A stretch of DNA of 64,000 bases from Algoriphagus machipongonensis (GTDB taxonomy: Bacteria; Bacteroidota; Bacteroidia; Cytophagales; Cyclobacteriaceae): positions 1,925,001 to 1,989,000 of the forward strand of contig NZ_CM001023.1 in assembly GCF_000166275.1 (NCBI RefSeq). The letters are read 5' to 3'. The notes below the pieces were generated by a model. That model had not been told where the DNA came from. It saw nothing but the letters and a program-made list of their open reading frames with translations, and ran no database searches. Position 1 is the stretch's first letter, and each line of letters starts with the position of its first letter. This document shows positions 43,227 to 52,850 of this stretch, in pieces. The position numbers and the translations under genes are program-made.

Positions 43227-44984
43227 ATGAAAATGAAAAAAATATCAATACTATCAGTTTTTGCAATTTTGACCTTCGCTACATCTTGCGTGGAAGAATT
43301 GACTAAACAGCCGGATTTTATTTCAGAAAATCAGGTCTTTGAAGATCCTAATCTGACTAATTCTTATGTGGCAAATTTATACCAGAGAATTGGGTTTCAG
43401 CGAGGGGTAAATGTATCAATGGCTACCAAAAATGCCGTAGGAGGGGAAAACATTGGTTTTGCACCTTGGCAGGAGCCAAATGGGACATCTACACGACAGT
43501 TTACAGAAGTGACAGGGCCGGGAGCCTTAGACGAATGGGACTATAACGTGGTCAGAGATATGAATTATCTCCTTGAAAATATCACCGAAAGCGAAACTTT
43601 GGACGAGCAATTTGTCGAAGAAAAAATCTCAGAAGTAAAGTTTTTAAGAGCATTTGAATACTTCGAAATGGTTAAAAGATTCGGGGGAGTTCCTTTAGTA
43701 TTAGAGGTGCAGTCAGCCGATCAACCAGAAGAAGAACTGTATGTAAGCAGAAATTCAGAAGAGGAAGTTTATGATTTTATCTACTCTGAGACTCAGGAGA
43801 TCTTAGCGAATTTTGACGATTCCAAAACTGGTGCAGGAGGAAAAGTGGATAAATATACGGTCTTGATGCTACAAAGCCGAGCGATGCTTTATGCTGCAAG
43901 TATTGCCAAGTATGGAGATGGAAGTTCAAATGGTGTTGTGGGGATTCCCTCTGGAAGAGCAGCAGAGTTTTTTCAAAAAAGCTACGATGCTTCCAAGCAA
44001 ATTATCGACTCTGGAATGTTTAGATTGATCAATGACGGAGAGGATAAAGTAGCGAATTATGCTTCCATTTTCGTTAACGACGGGAATGATGAAACGATTT
44101 TTGCAGAGGTATTCGAGCCATTTTTGAAAGGTCATGATTGGGATCACTTGGCTATCCCAGCTGGATTTAATGCTACATGGAATTCCAATTTCCCTGTACT
44201 TTATGAAATGGTGGAGCTTTTTGACTTCACAGATGGAAGAAGTGGGATGATCGATAGAAGTTTATTTACTAATTCCACCGAATGGGATATAAATGACTTT
44301 TTTGGAAATCGAGACCCCAGATTCAGAGCGGCAGTATTTTATCAAGGAACTCCATTTCAAGGGAAAAAAGTGTATTTCCATTCGGCAACAATTTATGATG
44401 ACAATGGAACCATGAAAGAGTCAACGTCTGAAGGCCAGACATTCACCACGATCGATGGGGAAAGTTTCCCTGGAGCCGCTCCCAGAAGAAATCGTGTTAA
44501 CACAGGTTTATTGTTGAGAAAGAGAGTAGACGATAACGCATTGACTCCTCAGTACGGAAGTTCTGGGCAGGATTTTATTGTCTACCGATATGCGGAAACA
44601 TTATTGAACTACGCTGAGGCCGCAATGGAATTGGCCAAAGCATCGGAGGCGATGGATGCGATCAATCAAATTAGAGACAGGGTTTCTATGCCATTATTCG
44701 AAAGTATCACTTTGGAGGATATTCGTCATGAACGCCAAGTGGAGTTATGTTTCGAAGAACATAGATATTTTGATTTGGTGAGATGGAGATTGGCAGAGGA
44801 GAAGTTAAGTCTCAGAACTCAAGGGATCATTTTGAAATACAATTTGGAGACAGATAAGTATGTGATCACTTTGAAAAATGCAGAAAATCAGATCCGTGTA
44901 TTCGAACCTAATCGATACTATTTGCCCTTTGGGATCAACCGATTGGCAGATAATTCCAACCTGGTACAGAATCCTGGGTATTAA
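43227..44984 (+). CDS. susD-like: SusD/RagB-family glycan-binding lipoprotein
   Basis: 585 residues from ATG 43227, which gives a lipoprotein signal (MKMKKISILSVFAILTFATSC, acceptor Cys21); ATG 43233 would also work, while the ORF start at 43191 adds a stretch unlike a signal. Helical TPR-like parts and the C-terminal SusD signature DFIVYRYAETLLNYAEAA plus IRHERQVELCFEEHRYFDLVRW are clear. It is the surface lid that binds the glycan and hands it to the SusC partner upstream. The two genes are 45 bases apart. Confidence 0.95.
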   Translation: MKMKKISILSVFAILTFATSCVEELTKQPDFISENQVFEDPNLTNSYVANLYQRIGFQRGVNVSMATKNAVGGENIGFAPWQEPNGTSTRQFTEVTGPGALDEWDYNVVRDMNYLLENITESETLDEQFVEEKISEVKFLRAFEYFEMVKRFGGVPLVLEVQSADQPEEELYVSRNSEEEVYDFIYSETQEILANFDDSKTGAGGKVDKYTVLMLQSRAMLYAASIAKYGDGSSNGVVGIPSGRAAEFFQKSYDASKQIIDSGMFRLINDGEDKVANYASIFVNDGNDETIFAEVFEPFLKGHDWDHLAIPAGFNATWNSNFPVLYEMVELFDFTDGRSGMIDRSLFTNSTEWDINDFFGNRDPRFRAAVFYQGTPFQGKKVYFHSATIYDDNGTMKESTSEGQTFTTIDGESFPGAAPRRNRVNTGLLLRKRVDDNALTPQYGSSGQDFIVYRYAETLLNYAEAAMELAKASEAMDAINQIRDRVSMPLFESITLEDIRHERQVELCFEEHRYFDLVRWRLAEEKLSLRTQGIILKYNLETDKYVITLKNAENQIRVFEPNRYYLPFGINRLADNSNLVQNPGY

Positions 44985-45020
44985 ATAGAAAATTGTTTAT
45001 AGGATAGATAATTTTGGGTT

Positions 45021-45053
45021 AAAATCCTGAGAGGCTCTCTCAGGATTTTTTTT
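45021..45053. terminator. Bidirectional terminator between susD and the hybrid regulator
   Basis: Arms aaaatcctgagag (45021-45033) and ctctcaggatttt (45037-45049) pair perfectly over 13 positions around a 3-base loop, with a T8 run to 45053. It ends susC-susD transcription and overlaps the end of the minus-strand regulator gene. Confidence 0.9.
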
Positions 45054-48000
45054 ATAACTTGGTGAGTTCCTCAAGGATTTTTTCAGGATCTCCCGATTTA
45101 GCTTCTCTTTTAAATTGTGCAGGGGTTTTGCCAAACTCTTCCTTAAAGCATTTTGAAAAATATTTAGAATCATTGTATCCCACCATATAGGCTGCTTCCG
45201 ATATTCTATACCCATTTTTTATGATCAAGGAAGCCGCTCTTTTTAATTTGAGAATCCTATAAAACTCCAAAAGATTTTTACCTGTGATCTCCTGGCATTT
45301 TCTGAATATCACAGAATAACTCATGTGCATAGTTTGAGTTAAATCCTCTAATTTGAAATTTGTATTTTCAATCTGATCGTTGAGTTCCGACACCAACTTG
45401 TCAATAAAAATATCATTCTTTGATTTCATTTTATCCATTTCCGGTTCGGTTACTACGGAGGTTTTTACCCTAGCAAAAGTCTTCCTTTTATGCTCCAACA
45501 GATTGGCTACTCGAATTGATAATTCCAATGGGTTGAATGGTTTTTGGATATAATAAATCGCACCACTACTTAGTCCAAGCATTCTGGATTCAGTGTTGTT
45601 TTTGGCGGTCAAAAGTATGATGGGTATATGGGAGGTCAAATTGTTTTTGATCAATACTTTACTCATTTCAATCCCATTCATAATGGGCATCATTAAGTCA
45701 CTAATAATTATTTCAGGCATAAAATCATTGACAATTTCTAAAGCAACTTTACCATTATCCGCCAAAGCAATCTGGTATTGGTCTTGAAAATACTCTTGTA
45801 AGAATATCTGCATTTCCACATTGTCTTCCACAATCAGGATTTTTGGTAGATCTTCTTTGGCTTTTTTAGTGTGTTTTTTTTCTGAAAACCCTGGGTCAGG
45901 TTCTTGTATTTCAAGATTGTCTGCAGGAACAATGTCTGCTTCAACCATCTTTTCGTCTTGAGAATAGGCGCTTTCATTTGTTGGGATTGTGACCACAAAA
46001 GTGGTCCCAACGTTTTCTTCAGACTCCAAAGAAATAGTACCATGATGCAATTCGACCAGTTCTTTGGTCAATGCCAAACCTATCCCCATTCCATTTTTAC
46101 TTTTACCAGAGGCGGTTTGATAGTAGATTTCAAAAATCTGACTTTTATCATTTTCAGAAATGCCGACACCGGAATCGCTCACTGAGATTTTCAATAAATC
46201 TTCTTTGGGACTGAACTCAGCTAAAAATGAAATCTCCCCGCCTCTTTTTGTAAACTTAAAAGCATTGGATAAGAGATTGTAAAATATGTGCTCGATCTTC
46301 TTGTAATCGTACCAAACGATAACTTCCTGATCCGGAATCTCCAGATGAAATTGAATGTCCTTAAATTCTGCTTGATCAGTGAATGAGAAACCGATTTTTT
46401 TTAGCTCCTGAAAAATATCTTTCTTCTCTACCTGCAGTTTCAGTTTCTTCAATTCCTTATCCCGAACAGTCATCAAATCGTTGGAAATCCTCGAAAGCCT
46501 TTCCGCGTTATTTTGAATAATTTTTAAACGTTGTTCTAAAAGTTTATTTCCATTTTGGGTAGCTCTATTGACCATGTCCTTCAAAGGAGCCAGAATTAAA
46601 GTCAAAGGAGTTTGGATCTCATGTGACATTTTAGCAAAAAAGTTCATTTTGAGTGCATAGAGCTCTTTTTCCTGATTGTAAACTAATTCTTCACGGATAA
46701 TTTTATTCTTGAAGTTTATCCAATAATAAAGTCCGATGATTGAAAGTATGAATAGCAAAAAGTAGAAAGCATAGGCCAGGTTTGATTTCCACCAGTACGG
46801 AGCAATTGACACTTCAACCTGTTTGACAGGGATATTCCAAACTCCAGCTTTGGAACCAGCCCTCACCTCAAAAGTGTAATTACCAGCTGGAATATTAGTG
46901 TAAATCGCTTGATGGGAACTTGTGGGAGTTATCCACTCATCGTTAAATCCAACTAATCTATATTCATATCTAAAGTCAGAATTCAATGTGTTTCCAATGG
47001 CACTGAATTCAAAACTAAAGGAGGACTGATTTGCTTTTAAATCCAGTTTATTAAAATTTTCCAATCCATCTTTCAGTTGCTCAGGAATGATAGACTGTGC
47101 TGGTTTATTCAGAACTTCAACTCGTTTGATAAATAGCTGTGCTTGATTTTCACTTTTTTGTAGCGAGCTAGGATAAAAAGCTGTAACACCTAAAGAACCC
47201 ATGAAATAAAATTTACCCGATTCATCTACATAGATGCTTCTTCTAGGGTATCGCATTTGTCTAACCCCATCAGATTGGTCAAATGCAGTAAGATTTTCCT
47301 TGATAGGATCAAATGAATAAATCCCATCCAAGGTGCTCAGCCAAAGTAAGCCTGTTTCTTGATCTACTTTTACCTCAGAAATAATTAAGTTTTTTAGACT
47401 TTTGTGATTAGCATAAGATTGAAAAGTTAAATTCTTAGTGTCCAGTTTGATGATAAATCCGGATAGAGTTCGGATCCAGATGTTGTCACCCACTGTACTA
47501 AAGGAACTGATGGAATAATCGTAATTATCATCTTCCGTTTGGTCAAAATAAGGAATCAACTGGAAGGTTGACTGCGTTAAATCGTCTTTATTTTCATGGA
47601 ATTTAAAAAGGCCACCATGGTAGGTTGCGACCCAAATTTCACCGTTTGGGGATTCAGCTATGTAATCTGAAATCGATCCAACTAATCCGGATGGGCCACT
47701 GAAAGCAAAAAATGCCATTTTTTCACCATTTGGGGAGAAGACATGGATGCCTAAATTGGAGGCAGCCCAAATCCTGTTTTGTTTGTCCCTGTACAGTTTT
47801 CGAACATCATAAGTGGCCAATCCTTGATTGTCAGATATTTCTTTTTTCGTGAATTGGTTGTTTTTAGGGTTATAGATAAACAAACCATTTTGATAGGTGC
47901 CAATCCAGATATTGGAATCCACATCTTCGATCATCGTTTGGGCATACCTTCCCTGAAAAAAGTAGGGTGGTTTTTTCTCGAAATCATATGAAATACTTTC

Positions 48001-49191
48001 TCCTTTTGGAGATACTTTGGTCATTCCATTTCCGTCATTTCCAAAATAGAGGGTTCCATCTTTGGCCTTGAGAACAGAAATGACTGCAGTAGGAGTTTCA
48101 TCATCTGAACCGATATAATACTCTAGACTTTTTCTATAATTTGGGAGAATATCGATTAGGCCCCACTTCTGGACGGTCCAGATATTTCCATACATGTCTT
48201 CTTTAATCTCCAAAACGGTATTGGTGGCTAAAGAAAATTGATTATTGATCGAATGTGAGAAATTGGTAAATGTTTCATTTTCAGGGTTAAATAAATAAAG
48301 CCCATCTCCATCTGATCCTAACCAAATTTTCCCTGACATATCAGCATAAATAGACCTAAACATGGGGTACTGAAGCCCGTTGTTGACCTTATAGTCAAAA
48401 TGCTTGAACTCTTGACTTGCTATATTGTACTTAAAAAAGCCTTGGTTTTCACTGGAAATCCACAAATTTCCTTTTTGATCATGGGTAAGTAACGGTAAAT
48501 CCACCAAGGATTGATTTAGTGGAGTTTGTAATTCCAGAAGCTCATCGCTTGTAAAAGAGTAACCAAAGATTTTAGAACTTCTGGTACTTATCCAAAGTTG
48601 GTTTTCATCAGAAAAATCCAGTAAGTGAATTGATTTATAGGCCTCATTATATTGAGGTAGAACTGCTATTTGCTTTAGCTCATCAGTCTTATAATCATAG
48701 GCAAAAATATATCCCGAGTTAGTAGCGATCGCTACACGGTCACCTTTTGTGGCAATGGCAGTAATGTTGGGACTATTAAATGAAGTAAGGAAATCGGAAA
48801 ATACTTTAACATCTCCTGAAGAAGAAACTTTTGCCAATTCACCTCCTAAAGTGCCAATCCAAAGAGAGCCTCTGGAATCGATGTTAAATTTGACTTTTGA
48901 GCGATTGATAAAGGATTCCCCAAAAAAATTGCTCAGCGGAATATTTTGAAAATCATAGCCGTCGTATTTGTTTAACCCATCGCTATCTGTGATCCAGATA
49001 TAGCCATAGGGGTCCGTTTCTATAAGGGAATTTGAGCTGAATGATTTCTCTAAATGGATGAAGTTAGAAGCAGTTTGGCCGTACGAAAACTTCAAAGGAA
49101 GCAGCCAAAAGAGCGTCCCTATAAACAATGCAAAGGTGCAGCGAAGTCCTTTCTTTTCCACAAGTTGAAATTTAATGATGAAAATCGACAA
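45052..49191 (-). CDS. Hybrid two-component system sensor-regulator (HTCS)
   Basis: 1379 residues combining a whole signalling path. Order: signal peptide (to about 39), many two-component propeller repeats (WISTRSSKIFGY, GKIWLGSDGDGLYLF and others) forming a periplasmic sensor, a Y_Y_Y domain, one helix at 804-825, a HisKA domain with FFAKMSHEIQTPLTLI (His857), an ATPase domain (LLSNAFKFTKRGG and DSGVGIS), a receiver domain with phospho-acceptor Asp1165 in IIISDLMMP, and an AraC-type DNA-binding domain (ISEAAYMVGYNDSKYFSKCFKEEFGKTP). HTCS proteins sense oligosaccharides and turn on the adjacent utilisation locus, here susC-susD and the sulfatases. Confidence 0.96.
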   Translation of the reverse strand: MSIFIIKFQLVEKKGLRCTFALFIGTLFWLLPLKFSYGQTASNFIHLEKSFSSNSLIETDPYGYIWITDSDGLNKYDGYDFQNIPLSNFFGESFINRSKVKFNIDSRGSLWIGTLGGELAKVSSSGDVKVFSDFLTSFNSPNITAIATKGDRVAIATNSGYIFAYDYKTDELKQIAVLPQYNEAYKSIHLLDFSDENQLWISTRSSKIFGYSFTSDELLELQTPLNQSLVDLPLLTHDQKGNLWISSENQGFFKYNIASQEFKHFDYKVNNGLQYPMFRSIYADMSGKIWLGSDGDGLYLFNPENETFTNFSHSINNQFSLATNTVLEIKEDMYGNIWTVQKWGLIDILPNYRKSLEYYIGSDDETPTAVISVLKAKDGTLYFGNDGNGMTKVSPKGESISYDFEKKPPYFFQGRYAQTMIEDVDSNIWIGTYQNGLFIYNPKNNQFTKKEISDNQGLATYDVRKLYRDKQNRIWAASNLGIHVFSPNGEKMAFFAFSGPSGLVGSISDYIAESPNGEIWVATYHGGLFKFHENKDDLTQSTFQLIPYFDQTEDDNYDYSISSFSTVGDNIWIRTLSGFIIKLDTKNLTFQSYANHKSLKNLIISEVKVDQETGLLWLSTLDGIYSFDPIKENLTAFDQSDGVRQMRYPRRSIYVDESGKFYFMGSLGVTAFYPSSLQKSENQAQLFIKRVEVLNKPAQSIIPEQLKDGLENFNKLDLKANQSSFSFEFSAIGNTLNSDFRYEYRLVGFNDEWITPTSSHQAIYTNIPAGNYTFEVRAGSKAGVWNIPVKQVEVSIAPYWWKSNLAYAFYFLLFILSIIGLYYWINFKNKIIREELVYNQEKELYALKMNFFAKMSHEIQTPLTLILAPLKDMVNRATQNGNKLLEQRLKIIQNNAERLSRISNDLMTVRDKELKKLKLQVEKKDIFQELKKIGFSFTDQAEFKDIQFHLEIPDQEVIVWYDYKKIEHIFYNLLSNAFKFTKRGGEISFLAEFSPKEDLLKISVSDSGVGISENDKSQIFEIYYQTASGKSKNGMGIGLALTKELVELHHGTISLESEENVGTTFVVTIPTNESAYSQDEKMVEADIVPADNLEIQEPDPGFSEKKHTKKAKEDLPKILIVEDNVEMQIFLQEYFQDQYQIALADNGKVALEIVNDFMPEIIISDLMMPIMNGIEMSKVLIKNNLTSHIPIILLTAKNNTESRMLGLSSGAIYYIQKPFNPLELSIRVANLLEHKRKTFARVKTSVVTEPEMDKMKSKNDIFIDKLVSELNDQIENTNFKLEDLTQTMHMSYSVIFRKCQEITGKNLLEFYRILKLKRAASLIIKNGYRISEAAYMVGYNDSKYFSKCFKEEFGKTPAQFKREAKSGDPEKILEELTKL

Positions 49192-49527
49192 ATGCTTTGA
49201 CGCTTGAAAGCGAAATCAAATTAGTAGGAGGAATAGGTGTAGATTAGCGAATGTCTTTTCCTCAAATTAAAGAAATATTAACCAAATGCGGATAAACTAA
49301 TTTTTTTAAAAGGTAGAGAAATTGATCATTATTAGTAGAATGGCTTGTTTGATGCTTTTAAAAGGCATTTTTAATTCAGAATTTTAGCTAAATAAGCATT
49401 GGGATACCAATTGAGCATTTTGACATTTCACTCAAGTTTTTCTTGCAGTGAAAATTTAAAGGTGTTAGTTCATAGGGTATTTTATATTTTAAAAATTGAT
49501 TGTATTCAAGGAATCTATTCATAAAGA
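49192..49527. other. Divergent regulatory region between HTCS and the first sulfatase gene
   Basis: 336 bases between divergent starts, with no ORF of note. An imperfect palindrome ATGCTTTTAAAAGGCAT lies at 49352-49368 and a short hairpin GCTT/AAGC at 49203-49212. Promoters for both genes and a regulator site for the HTCS AraC domain are expected here; I cannot identify them from one copy. Confidence 0.45.
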
Positions 49528-51093
49528 ATGAAAAAGCAACTACTTCAAACAGCCCTCTTAATTACAGTTTTTGCATGCAGCAAACCAGAGGTAGAGGAGC
49601 AGAAGTCGGCCCAGAGTAAACCCAATATTATTTACATTTTGGCAGACGATTTAGGATATGCTGATATTGGAGCTTATGGTTCGCAAAAAATAGAAACTCC
49701 TAATATTGATGCACTTGCCAAGGAAGGAATGATGTTTACACAACATTATACCGGTGCTCCTGTTTGTGCTCCTGCCAGGTATATGTTGATGACAGGAAGA
49801 CATGCTGGTCACTCCTATATTCGTGGGAATGACCCTTGGAGGGAAAGAGGAGAAGGAGATGTTTGGGATTTTGAGCAAATGGAGAATGATTCCACTTTAG
49901 AAGGCCAAAGACCATTGCCAGAGGGAACAAAGTTGTTTCCATCACAATTACAGAAAGCAGGTTATAAAACGGGAATGATAGGCAAATGGGGGTTGGGTGC
50001 TCCCCAGACCAATTCTATCCCAACAAAAATGGGTTTTGACTTCTTTTATGGCTATAACTGTCAACGACAGGCCCATACCTATTACCCTGTTCACCTTTAC
50101 CGAAATGAAAACCGGGAATATTTAGATAATGAGTTAGTTGTTCCTGGGACGAAAATTCCAAAAGGGGCGGATCCAAACGATCCGTCTAGCTATAAAGAAT
50201 TCACTCAGCAAGATTATGCACCTGACTTGATGTATGAGGAAATGAGCAAATTCATTTCTGCGAATAAAGAAAATCCATTTTTCTTTTACTGGGCATCACC
50301 GATTCCGCATATGGCTCTCCAAGCACCTCAGAGGTGGGTGGATTATTATGTAGATAAGTTTGGAGAAGAAGAGCCCTATTTGGGTCAAGCTGGATATTTT
50401 CCACATAAGAATCCTAGAGCAGCATATGCTGCTATGGTATCCTATTTAGATGAAAACGTCGGAAAATTAGTCCAGCAACTGAAAGATGAGGGGATCTACG
50501 ATAATACCTTGATCATTTTCACATCTGATAATGGTCCGACTTACAATGGAGGAACAGATACTAAATGGTTTGAAAGTGCAAATCCTTTTCCAAATGAAAG
50601 TGGAAGAATTAAGGGACATGTTTATGAAGGAGGAATTAGAATTCCCATGATAGCCAGTTGGCCTGGGAAAATAAAAGCTGGTTCTAAATCAGAATTGATT
50701 TCTTCCCATATTGATATGGCTCAGACCTTTGCTGATCTATTAGGGTATCAAGCAATAGAAAATGATGGGATCAGTATCTTGCCAACTTTATTGGGAGAGG
50801 GTGAGCAACAAGAACATGATTTCTTGTACTGGGAATTTCCGGAAAGCGGAGGTCAATTAGCAATAAGAATGGGAGATTGGAAAGTAGTTAGACAGCATTT
50901 GAAAGATAAGAAAGAACCGACATTGGAATTGTATAATCTAAAAAATGACATCAGAGAAGAAAACAATGTGGCGGAGTTAAATCCTGAAATAATAGCAAAA
51001 GCGGATTCCATTTTTAGAATAGCCCATCAAGAATCTGAACTTCCCATGTTTAGAATTCCTCTTTTAGAAAATGGATTTACAGCTGAAAAGTAA
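49528..51093 (+). CDS. Lipoprotein sulfatase, formylglycine type (first of three)
   Basis: 521 residues of family S1. The signal MKKQLLQTALLITVFAC gives an acceptor Cys17. Metal-binding residues start with LADDLGYADIGAYGS, and the catalytic motif CAPARYMLMTGR (Cys80, CxPxR) is the site converted to formylglycine. Later motifs IGKWGLG and IIFTSDNGPTYNGG complete the active site. The enzyme removes sulfate esters from sugars at the cell surface or periplasm. The maturation enzyme (FGE or anSME) is not in the window. Within the locus it is divergent from the HTCS and presumably induced by it. Confidence 0.93.
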   Translation: MKKQLLQTALLITVFACSKPEVEEQKSAQSKPNIIYILADDLGYADIGAYGSQKIETPNIDALAKEGMMFTQHYTGAPVCAPARYMLMTGRHAGHSYIRGNDPWRERGEGDVWDFEQMENDSTLEGQRPLPEGTKLFPSQLQKAGYKTGMIGKWGLGAPQTNSIPTKMGFDFFYGYNCQRQAHTYYPVHLYRNENREYLDNELVVPGTKIPKGADPNDPSSYKEFTQQDYAPDLMYEEMSKFISANKENPFFFYWASPIPHMALQAPQRWVDYYVDKFGEEEPYLGQAGYFPHKNPRAAYAAMVSYLDENVGKLVQQLKDEGIYDNTLIIFTSDNGPTYNGGTDTKWFESANPFPNESGRIKGHVYEGGIRIPMIASWPGKIKAGSKSELISSHIDMAQTFADLLGYQAIENDGISILPTLLGEGEQQEHDFLYWEFPESGGQLAIRMGDWKVVRQHLKDKKEPTLELYNLKNDIREENNVAELNPEIIAKADSIFRIAHQESELPMFRIPLLENGFTAEK

Positions 51094-51200
51094 TTAGGAA
51101 AATGGGCAAAGAATTACTCCTAAAAACTACTTATCAACCCCAAATCTATTTGGTCAATGTTGAGAGGTGTGGCGTGATTTTGAAAAGAAAGTAAAAGTTT

Positions 51201-52850
51201 ATGAACCAGAAAAGAATAGCTTATTCGATTGTTGGATTCCTTTTGATATGCATGTTTGCATGCCAGAAGGAGGAAGTTGCTTATCCCCAAAAACCCAATA
51301 TTTTATTCGCAATCATGGATGATGTGACCTATATGCATATGGGCGCCTATGGTTGCGAATGGGTTAACACTCCTAATTTTGATCGGATTGCCAAAGAAGG
51401 AATACTTTTTCAAAATGCTTATACACCTAATGCTAAGTGTGGGCCCTCGAGATCAAATATTCTAACAGGAAGGAACTCATGGCAACTGGAAGAAGGGGCG
51501 AATCATTGGTCTTATTTTCCCTCTAAATTTAAATCATTTGCAGAATCACTTTCTGAACATGGATATCATGTAGGGTATACTGGTAAAGGATGGGCTCCGG
51601 GCGTGGCTAAAAATGAAGACGGTAGCGCAAGAGATCTCCTAGTTAATAGGTACAGTGAAATTAAATTGACTGCACCCACTGCCAATATCAGTAATGTTGA
51701 TTATGCAGCAAACTTTGATGTGTTCTTAAAGGATAGAAATGAAGACGAACCTTTTTTCTTTTGGTATGGTGGATTGGAGCCCCATCGTGGATATGAATAT
51801 GGTTCTGGAATTGCCAAAGGAGGCAAAGAAGTCAGTCAGATTAAAGATGAGGACATTTATTCCTTTTGGCCAAAAGTAGATTCCGTTAGAACAGATTTAT
51901 TGGACTATGCCTTTGAGATAGAGCATTTTGATAAGCAACTGGGGAAAATGCTCGATCAATTGGAAGCAGCAGGGGAGTTGGAAAACACACTTATCGTGGT
52001 GACCTCTGATAATGGAATGCCATTTCCGAGGGTTAAAGGACAGGAGTACGAATATTCAAACCATCTTCCATTGGCAGTGATGTGGCCAGCCGGAATTAAA
52101 TCCATTGGAAGAACGGTGGAAGATTTTGTGAGTTTTATAGATTTTGCACCTACATTTTTGGAATTGGCAGGAGTTTCTGAGGAACAATCCGGAATGGAAA
52201 TGATCACTGGCAAAAGCTTAACGGACTTATTTTTCGCAGAAAAGGGTGGTAAAATTACTGAGGATAGAAATCAGGTGTTTATTGGAAAGGAAAGACATGA
52301 TGTAGGAAGGCCTGAAGATCAGGGGTATCCCATCAGAGGAATTGTAAAAGATGGAATGTTGTATTTAAAGAATTTCAAGCCTGATCGCTGGCCAGCAGGA
52401 AATCCTGAGACCGGGTATCTAAATACAGATGGGAGCCCTACCAAAACTGTTGTTTTAAACAGCATTTATCAACCCAATACATTTAAATTCTGGAAAGAGT
52501 CTTTTGGAAAAAGAGAAGAAGAAGAGTTTTATGATATTGCGAATGATCCGGAATGCTTGAATAATCTTGCTTCAGACGAAAAATACCAGGAAAAGCTAAA
52601 GGAAATGCGTCTGGAATTAATAGCTACTTTGACTGAGCAGGGAGATCCAAGAATGAAAGGAGATGGGAATTTGCTAGAATCTTATCTTTATTCGGATAAG
52701 AGTGGAGTTAATTTTTATGAGCGATATATGAGCGGTGAAAAAGTAAATTTTGGTTGGGTAAATGCCTCGGATTTTCAGGACCTATCCAAAATAGAAACCT
52801 ATCAGCAAATGAAAGATGGAGGAAATGCCATCACAATAGAGAAAAAGTAA
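51201..52850 (+). CDS. Lipoprotein sulfatase, heparan-N-sulfatase-like (second of three)
   Basis: 549 residues. The lipobox CMFAC places the lipid Cys at residue 21, followed by QKEE, a pattern that matches lipoprotein surface-export signals in Bacteroidota. Metal site AIMDDVTYMHMGAYGC and catalytic CGPSRSNILTGR (Cys80, CxPSR) are intact; the NSWQLEEGANHW continuation resembles the heparan N-sulfatase group of S1. VVTSDNGMPFPRVKG is the second metal segment. Target is likely a different sulfate position than the neighbours. The next gene begins on the last base of its stop (TAATG). Confidence 0.92.
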   Translation: MNQKRIAYSIVGFLLICMFACQKEEVAYPQKPNILFAIMDDVTYMHMGAYGCEWVNTPNFDRIAKEGILFQNAYTPNAKCGPSRSNILTGRNSWQLEEGANHWSYFPSKFKSFAESLSEHGYHVGYTGKGWAPGVAKNEDGSARDLLVNRYSEIKLTAPTANISNVDYAANFDVFLKDRNEDEPFFFWYGGLEPHRGYEYGSGIAKGGKEVSQIKDEDIYSFWPKVDSVRTDLLDYAFEIEHFDKQLGKMLDQLEAAGELENTLIVVTSDNGMPFPRVKGQEYEYSNHLPLAVMWPAGIKSIGRTVEDFVSFIDFAPTFLELAGVSEEQSGMEMITGKSLTDLFFAEKGGKITEDRNQVFIGKERHDVGRPEDQGYPIRGIVKDGMLYLKNFKPDRWPAGNPETGYLNTDGSPTKTVVLNSIYQPNTFKFWKESFGKREEEEFYDIANDPECLNNLASDEKYQEKLKEMRLELIATLTEQGDPRMKGDGNLLESYLYSDKSGVNFYERYMSGEKVNFGWVNASDFQDLSKIETYQQMKDGGNAITIEKK